From Paenibacillus solani (GTDB taxonomy: Bacteria > Bacillota > Bacilli > Paenibacillales > Paenibacillaceae): 64,000 nt of DNA. A model generated the notes under the pieces. It saw only the letters and a program-made list of their open reading frames with translations. It was not told the origin of the DNA and searched no databases. Each line of letters begins with the position of its first letter. Positions within the stretch are counted from its first letter, which is position 1. Location of the stretch: positions 2,615,542 to 2,679,541 of the forward strand of contig NZ_LIUT01000001.1 in assembly GCF_001277345.1 (NCBI RefSeq), written 5' to 3'. The translations under genes were made by a program, and so were the position numbers. Below, piece after piece: positions 59,647-64,000 of this stretch.

Positions 59647-59767
59647 ACACACTTGCTCCTTCTCTGTATTGCATTCTGAAGTAACTATAATATATAATCC
59701 TGTCACACACCAACCATTCCTTATCGAGCCACACTCGCCTCTGGAAGATCATTCATCCCATGAATTA

Positions 59768-59960
59768 TGGTAAAGAACAATTAATATTGTTTTATCTCTT
59801 GCAAATTTCCACCTACATATGGCTTAATATAGAAGTCGGGGCCGACGAAATGAGCTGAAAGGAGGCTGATTGCAATGATTCAGATCCGTGAGGTGGTATT
59901 CGCGTAAAGCGAATATCCGTTAAATGGGAGCCCGCTGCGGGCTCCCTATATCTATTTTTA
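59768..59960 (+). promoter_or_regulatory. Leader element, copy B (promoter, 10-codon ORF, hairpin, terminator)
   Basis: Homologous to 54121-54310. GGTAAAGAACAATTAA (59769 on), TATG--TTAATATAGA, GTCGGGGCCGAC (59835-59846), AAATGAGCTGAAAGGAGG, the 10-codon ORF, ATTCGC-GTAAA-GCGAAT hairpin holding the UAA stop, and a terminator with 9-bp stem (GGGAGCCCG 59926-59934 with CGGGCTCCC 59938-59946) followed by TATATCTATTTTTAA. Hairpin sequences differ from copy A but keep position and pairing. A CD3324-type regulator follows. Confidence 0.7.
59875..59907 (+). CDS. Ten-residue leader peptide, copy B
   Basis: ATG start, peptide MIQIREVVFA and TAA. AAAGGAGG ends 9 nt before the start. See copy A at 54230-54262 (MIQNMEVASA). 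Confidence 0.6.
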   Translation: MIQIREVVFA

Positions 59961-60029
59961 ATAACAAATACCAACGAATTTTAAAAATCCAAAAACCAAA
60001 ACCAATATCACGAAAGGAGGAGGGCAAGC

Positions 60030-60167
60030 ATGATCAATGCAATTGTTTTGAAACTCAGCGATAGCTTAAATATGGTTACAGAAAGAGGAGGGCATCGATG
60101 GGCCATTACAAGAACGGAAGAGAAGTGCTTCCCCCCGAGCTGCTGCAGCAAATTCAACAGTATATAG
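60030..60167 (+). CDS. Short ORF overlapping the CD3324-type gene
   Basis: 45 codons starting MINAIVLKLSDSLNMV. AAAGGAGGAGGG lies 4-6 nt before the ATG. It overlaps the following gene's start (60098) by 70 nt in another frame. Ribosomes on it would cross the AGGAGG of the next gene, so it may regulate its translation. The downstream half is probably not a meaningful protein. Confidence 0.4.
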   Translation: MINAIVLKLSDSLNMVTERGGHRWAITRTEEKCFPPSCCSKFNSI

Positions 60168-60379
60168 ACGGAGAATTACTCTACATACCGAAACAAAGCG
60201 AGCAAAGAGCCGGCTGGGGAGAGTTAAGCGGTTCCAGACAACGCATCGAAAGTCGTAATAAAGAAATGTATCGCGCTTACTGTAAAGGACGGTCTATTGA
60301 GGAATTGGAACGGACCTACTTCTTATCTGGAGAAAGCGTACGCAAGATCATAAGTAAACTTACTCGCGTAGGGACCTAA
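60098..60379 (+). CDS. CD3324 family helix-turn-helix protein
   Basis: 93 residues. N-terminus GHYKNGREVLPPELLQQIQQYIDGELLYIPK, then a conserved basic/aromatic linker (GWGELSGSRQRIESRNKEM), and a C-terminal HTH (IEELERTYFLSGESVRKIISK). This matches the small CD3324 family of Firmicutes, often next to drug-modifying enzyme genes. AGGAGGG lies 5 nt before the ATG. Preceded by leader element B. DNA-binding role inferred. Confidence 0.75.
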   Translation: MGHYKNGREVLPPELLQQIQQYIDGELLYIPKQSEQRAGWGELSGSRQRIESRNKEMYRAYCKGRSIEELERTYFLSGESVRKIISKLTRVGT

Positions 60380-60416
60380 GTCGATGAGACGAGACGGTCT
60401 TCACACGGATTAACAT

Positions 60417-60446
60417 AGGACTGTCCCCCTGGGGTACAGTCCTTTT
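60417..60446 (+). terminator. Intrinsic terminator of the CD3324-type gene
   Basis: AGGACTGT (60417-60424) pairs with ACAGTCCT (60436-60443), with inner CCCC/GGGG, followed by TTT. Confidence 0.85.
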
Positions 60447-60539
60447 CATATTGCTTCATCCACTATCGTCTACAGGAGAGATATGTTTTTTTCGGGGCAG
60501 CACTGGCCGTTTGACCATCCATCTCACCACATAGAACAT

Positions 60540-60569
60540 GCCCGGCTGCAGAGTAATCCGCAGCCGGGC
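60540..60569. terminator. Hairpin after the gene at 60581
   Basis: GCCCGGCTGC (60540-60549) pairs perfectly with GCAGCCGGGC (60560-60569). T-rich tail is weak, but it lies 12 nt after the stop of the minus-strand gene. Confidence 0.65.
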
Positions 60570-60580
60570 ATTATTATGCT

Positions 60581-61117
60581 CTATTGATCTTCACGCTTCT
60601 CCCCTGCAACATCCCATCGATGACTAAATTTCTCCAGCCTAGGATGCAAGTACGACGGCTTGGACAACAGGATCAGCCTGAGCTTAACAATCCATTCCTC
60701 AAATGAAGAATACGATGCAAAAGAATTAGCCACCTCTGGTGTCAGCAGAAGAAAATAGGGACCTTTATATTTCTCCGCCAGATGATGGAGTGCAGTGTCG
60801 ATCGGCGTGTATTTTTTCCGTTTTGACTCAAAAGATTCGATCACAACCGACCGTGCAGCATGCTCCCCGATCCATTCTTCAAGTTGTTTCTCCCGTTTGT
60901 GATAGGGGCTCACCGTACCCTTGAACATCCGCCTTGCTGTCTCTTCATGCAGCGGATACAAGACCAGCTTTTCAAAAGACCTCTCCTCTTTGATAGTTAC
61001 AGCTCGTTGCAATTCCTCTTGAATCTGCTCAAACAGATCGTAAAATATCAAGGTTCCCTTGGTAGTCGGTTTCGGGGGCACGTAGCCGTAAGGAACGTAT
61101 TCCAAATTGCGTGGCAT
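60581..61117 (-). CDS. Hypothetical 178-residue protein
   Basis: Cytoplasmic, charged, starting MPRNLEYVPYGYVPPKPT; central helical part (FEQIQEELQRAVTIKEERSFEKL) and a mixed C-terminal part (LHHLAEKYKGPYFLLLTPE). No membrane segment or known motif. GAGAGGTG lies about 7 nt before the ATG. It starts 19 nt after the amidase stop, so both are probably co-transcribed. Family not recognised. Confidence 0.75.
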   Translation of the reverse strand: MPRNLEYVPYGYVPPKPTTKGTLIFYDLFEQIQEELQRAVTIKEERSFEKLVLYPLHEETARRMFKGTVSPYHKREKQLEEWIGEHAARSVVIESFESKRKKYTPIDTALHHLAEKYKGPYFLLLTPEVANSFASYSSFEEWIVKLRLILLSKPSYLHPRLEKFSHRWDVAGEKREDQ

Positions 61118-61136
61118 GATGAAACTTCACCTCTCC

Positions 61137-62633
61137 TTACTCGGATGACTGGAATGAAAGCTTCGGTGGTACTCGATGCTTGGCAGCTTGTTCATAGCCA
61201 TAGGCTAACTTGATCAGCAGAGGCTCGCTATAGGCCGTTCCAATAAACGTTATGCCCTGTGGCCCCTTTGTGTTATATCCGCCAGGAGCAATGACGCCAT
61301 GCTCGGCATAGCCTCCAGGAACGGTAATCGATGGGTATCCCGCCCGGGCAGCCAGATCCGGTCCCTCTTCATTACCCAGAAACAGCAATGCGTCCAACTG
61401 ATATTCCTTCAGCACATGGTCGATGCCTTTGGCGCCTGCCATCTCTTTATTTTTCCGCTTGCTCTCAAGATACTCTTCTTCGGTCAGTGTGCCGCTAGTT
61501 TCCTCGGCCCAAAGCAGTGTACCTTGCCCATACTTTAACGCGATGTCTGCATGCGCTTCATTATAAGCAATGACATCAGTCAATGAATGAACCGGCAGCG
61601 ACGGGCCAAGGTTCGCTAAATAGTCGTTAACGTATTTCTTAAACTCATAGCGAAGGACATTGGCATCCCAGCGGGTGTCCTGGCAGGGCAGCTCTACCGG
61701 ATCGATAATTGTTGCTCCCTGTTCACGCAGAACCTCAATCGCGGACTCTATAATATGTAGTCTATCCCGATCCAGGTGCTTATAGTAGTACCTTGGAATC
61801 CCGATTCGAGCTTTCTTTAAATAACTGGAATCCAGGAACTCCGTGTAATCCTTGATCTTATACTGTGAATCGATCTTGGTCGCATCATCTGAATCATCAG
61901 TCCCCACGATTGCGCTAAGCAATATGGCGGCATCCTCCACCGTTCGAGTCATAGGGCCTGCCGTATCCTGCGTACGTGTGATGGGGATGATGCCAGACCG
62001 GCTCACTAGTCCGATTGTCGGTTTAATGCCAACCAGGCTGTTTTGACTGGCAGGACTGATAATCGAACCCGATGTTTCGGTCCCGATAGCCGCCGCGGCC
62101 AAATTCGCTGCCACCGAAGCACCGGAGCCCGAGCTTGAACCTCCAATGAACATTTCACCTGGACCGTAAGGATTTAATGTGAGTCCATGTCTGGATGTGT
62201 AACCCGCCCACATGGTCGGAGACATGAAATTTGCCCACTCGGTCATGTTGTTCTTGCCCAATATAACAGCACCCGCCTTACGTAGCTTCGCAGCTACAAA
62301 GGAATCTTTGACAGCATACGAATCGGCAAGAGCGATGGAGCCTGCGCTTGTATGCAATCGATCCCCGGTATCGATGTTGTCTTTCAACAAAATTGGAATG
62401 CCATGAAGCCAGCCTCTTGCTCCCTGGTCACTGCGCTCTCGATCCAGTTCTTCGGCAATCTGCAGCGCATCCGGGTTCACCTCAATGATCGAACGAAGAA
62501 AACCGTCATATAAAGCAATCCGCTCCAAATACAATTGGACCAGTTCAGTGGAAGTCATCCACCCTTCTTCCATTGCTTGCTGCATATCTTTAATGGTTGC
62601 TTCCACAATCCATGTTTTTTTATCCAAGATCAT
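61137..62633 (-). CDS. Amidase (amidase signature family)
   Basis: 498 residues from the ATG at 62633 (GGAGG 4 nt upstream). Catalytic Ser-cisSer-Lys triad of the amidase signature family: Lys in PILLKDNIDT, the Gly/Ser-rich GGSSSGSGASVAANLAAAA, and GTETSGSI with the nucleophilic serine. Length agrees with stand-alone amidases rather than GatA; no gatC/gatB nearby. Substrate not deducible (peptide amides, aryl amides or others). Confidence 0.92.
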   Translation of the reverse strand: MILDKKTWIVEATIKDMQQAMEEGWMTSTELVQLYLERIALYDGFLRSIIEVNPDALQIAEELDRERSDQGARGWLHGIPILLKDNIDTGDRLHTSAGSIALADSYAVKDSFVAAKLRKAGAVILGKNNMTEWANFMSPTMWAGYTSRHGLTLNPYGPGEMFIGGSSSGSGASVAANLAAAAIGTETSGSIISPASQNSLVGIKPTIGLVSRSGIIPITRTQDTAGPMTRTVEDAAILLSAIVGTDDSDDATKIDSQYKIKDYTEFLDSSYLKKARIGIPRYYYKHLDRDRLHIIESAIEVLREQGATIIDPVELPCQDTRWDANVLRYEFKKYVNDYLANLGPSLPVHSLTDVIAYNEAHADIALKYGQGTLLWAEETSGTLTEEEYLESKRKNKEMAGAKGIDHVLKEYQLDALLFLGNEEGPDLAARAGYPSITVPGGYAEHGVIAPGGYNTKGPQGITFIGTAYSEPLLIKLAYGYEQAAKHRVPPKLSFQSSE

Positions 62634-62733
62634 TAGACCTCCAGTGTTTGTTATCTGTATGAGTTCGTCATAAATTAGAGTCACATATTAAAGTTTCATC
62701 TTCTAGCCTCCAGACCGTACTATTCTTTCATTA

Positions 62734-62901
62734 CTAATTCGAGTTGCAGGAGCAGAACTCCTCTTGTTCGGTGTGGAACGGAGCTAATTCAAAGTAGTTT
62801 CTAGTCGGATTCAGCCCAAATGCAAGAAGCAGACCAAGAATGTCATCTTGATCCGCTTCTTCAACTACTCCATGCGGTTCTTTTTTAACTGATGATCGTA
62901 A
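62734..62901 (-). other. Coding-like open segment without a start codon, directly after the DUF4183 gene
   Basis: In another minus-strand frame, 55 codons are open from just after a TGA at 62904-62902 to TAG at 62736-62734. The product would contain GVVEEADQDDILGLLLAFGL and end EQEEFCSCNSN, which looks like real protein, but there is no ATG, GTG or TTG start. It overlaps the end of the DUF4183 gene and begins at an A6 run. Either the DUF4183 protein once extended into it and a frameshift occurred, or a rare start is used. Confidence 0.4.
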
Positions 62902-63298
62902 TCACTGGCGCAGATATCGTGGGCTGTGTTGTGATCGCAGACGCTGTATTGGTAAAGCTTGCAATCTCCAACAGAACTGGTGTACCTGCCAGAACATCCG
63001 TCGTATCCAAAACCAAACTAGCAGTCGTTAAAGTGGATAAAGCTAATTGTTGAAGCATGCCGTTAATATACACATTATAATATTCGGCTCCAGTCAACGC
63101 GGGAAAAGCTGTAATGGCCGCTTCGGCATCATCAATAAAGCTCGTTGCCGGCATGGTGATCGAGTCTGCTCCGATCATCGCTTCGGTGATCACCGCAAAA
63201 TACCGAGTCACAGCTGGCGTTACCGTTGTCGTGATCGTTCCACCTGTGGCTACAGGGATCGATGCAACTGCGGTTATGATTGGTTTAATAACTGGCAT
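62885..63298 (-). CDS. DUF4183 domain protein, probable spore-surface protein
   Basis: 137 residues from the ATG at 63298 (GAGGAG 5-6 nt upstream). Very rich in Thr, Ala, Ile and Val; YFAVITEAMIGADSITMPATSF, GAEYYNVYINGMLQQ and the Thr-rich C-terminus are typical of DUF4183 proteins, which in Bacillales accompany exosporium and collagen-like genes. Divergent from a collagen-like gene. A CATATTTTA motif upstream fits a late mother-cell promoter. Confidence 0.8.
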   Translation of the reverse strand: MPVIKPIITAVASIPVATGGTITTTVTPAVTRYFAVITEAMIGADSITMPATSFIDDAEAAITAFPALTGAEYYNVYINGMLQQLALSTLTTASLVLDTTDVLAGTPVLLEIASFTNTASAITTQPTISAPVITIIS

Positions 63299-63339
63299 AT
63301 CATCTCTCCTCTCTGCTGTTAGACAGCATTTATTACATT

Positions 63340-63348
63340 TAAAATATG
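63340..63348 (-). promoter_or_regulatory. Possible SigE/SigK -10 element of the DUF4183 gene
   Basis: Minus strand CATATTTTA matches CATANNNTA, about 40 nt before the start codon. Short motif in AT-rich DNA, so weak on its own. Confidence 0.3.
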
Positions 63349-63498
63349 GCTTTGCCATAATGCTATTAAATGATAGTTTTTAAGTTTTGGTTCTGGCATC
63401 ATCCCATGGTCTCCAAAATAAATTAGCGAATAACCCCTTATCCGGTCCATTTATCCTTGAAGAAGGGATATATGTCCACTCCACCCTCCCTCCGATGA

Positions 63499-63507
63499 CA
63501 TAAACTA
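63499..63507 (+). promoter_or_regulatory. Possible SigE/SigK -10 element of the collagen-like gene
   Basis: CATAAACTA matches CATANNNTA; transcription from it would begin near 63514, just before the GGCGGTGAT Shine-Dalgarno-like sequence at 63527-63535. Confidence 0.35.
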
Positions 63508-63530
63508 CTTACATACATTCATCCGGGGCG

Positions 63531-64000
63531 GTGATAAGACTGAAAACACTCGTGATCAGACGGAAACAATATCCAATACTGAAAGTAGTTCGGCATCACA
63601 GACATAGGAGCTTTAAGAAGCACAAATGCAAACATGTAATATCAACAGGCAAAACTAAACATAAATGCAAATACAAGTGTAAGTGCAAGTGGAAATATAA
63701 TTCCAAAAATAATTTTAATTCCCGATCCACTTATCAGACCAACCTTTCACCTGTCCAGTATAGATGTCAAATGGGGAGCCGTGCTGTTGGTTTCCTAGGT
63801 ACGCGCGGACCCCGAGGGCCTCAGGGCTCTCCAGGTATCCCCGGGCCCGTGGGCTCCCAAGGACTTCAAGGCCCTCCAGGCATCCCTGGGCCAGTGGGTC
63901 CCCAAGGGGCTCAAGGCGCTCAAGGCGCACCGGGGACGGATGGGCTTCCAAGCATCCCTGGGCCAGTGGGTCCCCAAGGGGCTCAAGGCTCTCCAGGCAC
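63531..64000 (+). CDS. Collagen-like spore-surface protein with Lys/His/Cys-rich N-terminal region (cut by window edge)
   Basis: An open frame runs from 63504 to the window end. Start uncertain: GTG 63531, CTG 63540 (best spacing to GGCGGTGAT) or GTG 63552. The first ~75 residues are strongly basic and Cys/His-rich ([27 protein letters not shown]), then from 63771 a collagen-like Gly-X-Y region begins ([16 protein letters not shown]) with a repeated unit [12 protein letters not shown]. This resembles exosporium filament proteins (BclA-type) but with a CotG-like basic head. The gene continues beyond the window. Confidence 0.75.
   Translation, partial: MIRLKTLVIRRKQYPILKVVRHHRHRSFKKHKCKHVISTGKTKHKCKYKCKCKWKYNSKNNFNSRSTYQTNLSPVQYRCQMGSRAVGFLGTRGPRGPQGSPGIPGPVGSQGLQGPPGIPGPVGPQGAQGAQGAPGTDGLPSIPGPVGPQGAQGSPG

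Noticed and set aside
63715..63986. Minus-strand ORFs with repeats ([11 protein letters not shown]...)
   Set aside because: They are antisense readings of the collagen-like Gly-X-Y repeats on the plus strand.

Overview
The window looks like chromosomal DNA of a Paenibacillus-type endospore-forming Firmicute. This is inferred from moderate G+C, strong AGGAGG-type ribosome binding sites, a giant S-layer-homology (SLH) protein, CotG-like/collagen-like and DUF4183 spore-surface genes, YtrA-type GntR, YitT, YolD and HxlR proteins, and a Zur box of Bacillus type. I see no rRNA, tRNA, CRISPR array, phage block or insertion sequence. Most of it reads as ordinary core and accessory chromosome, with many short minus-strand operons each closed by an intrinsic terminator.

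Layout. 1-600: end of a GntR/ABC operon with its promoter and operator. 0.8-2.6 kb: a NAGPA-type secreted protein and an orphan Imm7 immunity protein. 2.7-6.0 kb: pcp and pxpBCA, a pyroglutamate release and hydrolysis set. 6.2-10 kb: small genes, a HAD/VOC gene remnant, a phosphoesterase, a secreted protein and an M29 aminopeptidase. 10.2-15.4 kb: a 1746-residue LTD/metallophosphoesterase/FN3/SLH surface protein. 15.8-18.8 kb: coproporphyrinogen/protoporphyrinogen oxidase and a small alarmone synthetase, interleaved with two related unannotated structured RNAs. 19-21.9 kb: an EamA transporter behind a long hairpin, and an ECF-like sigma factor fused to a large C-terminal domain. 22-27.2 kb: a sulfonate-type ABC transporter and flavin monooxygenase operon with a leader terminator. 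27.3-30.1 kb: tdk, YitT and TVP38. 30.2-36.2 kb: a complete Mrp Na+/H+ antiporter operon (mrpA and mrpB fused) with a leader terminator. 36.3-44.3 kb: membrane and regulatory genes, old yellow enzyme plus MarR, and a Cof phosphatase. 44.5-48.8 kb: sucrose PTS, sucrose-6-phosphate hydrolase and a LacI regulator with two operators. 48.9-51.7 kb: folD behind a ZTP riboswitch, a YolD protein, and a Zur-controlled COG0523 GTPase. 52.2-54.1 kb: hxlA-hxlB-hxlR, formaldehyde fixation by the ribulose monophosphate route. 54.1-60.4 kb: two copies of an unusual leader element (a conserved 10-residue ORF, two hairpins and a terminator), one before a P-loop kinase and one before a CD3324-type regulator; between them lie FMN reductases, a VOC protein and a two-component system. 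60.6-64 kb: a hypothetical gene, an amidase, and a divergent pair of spore-surface genes (DUF4183, and a collagen-like protein cut by the window edge).

Most unexpected signals. (1) Two ~220-nt RNAs at 15866-16086 and 17744-17967 share a 10-11 bp closing stem, internal motifs, similarly placed hairpins that differ in sequence, an intrinsic terminator, and a GTTTC-N-GGGTAT promoter resembling SigB promoters. (2) Two leader elements at about 54121-54310 and 59768-59960 keep the same promoter region, Shine-Dalgarno spacing, 10-codon ORF, stop codon in a hairpin loop, and terminator before different genes. (3) Several operons carry a terminator hairpin in the 5' leader (folD, ssu, mrp, eamA). Only the folD one matches a riboswitch class I recognise.
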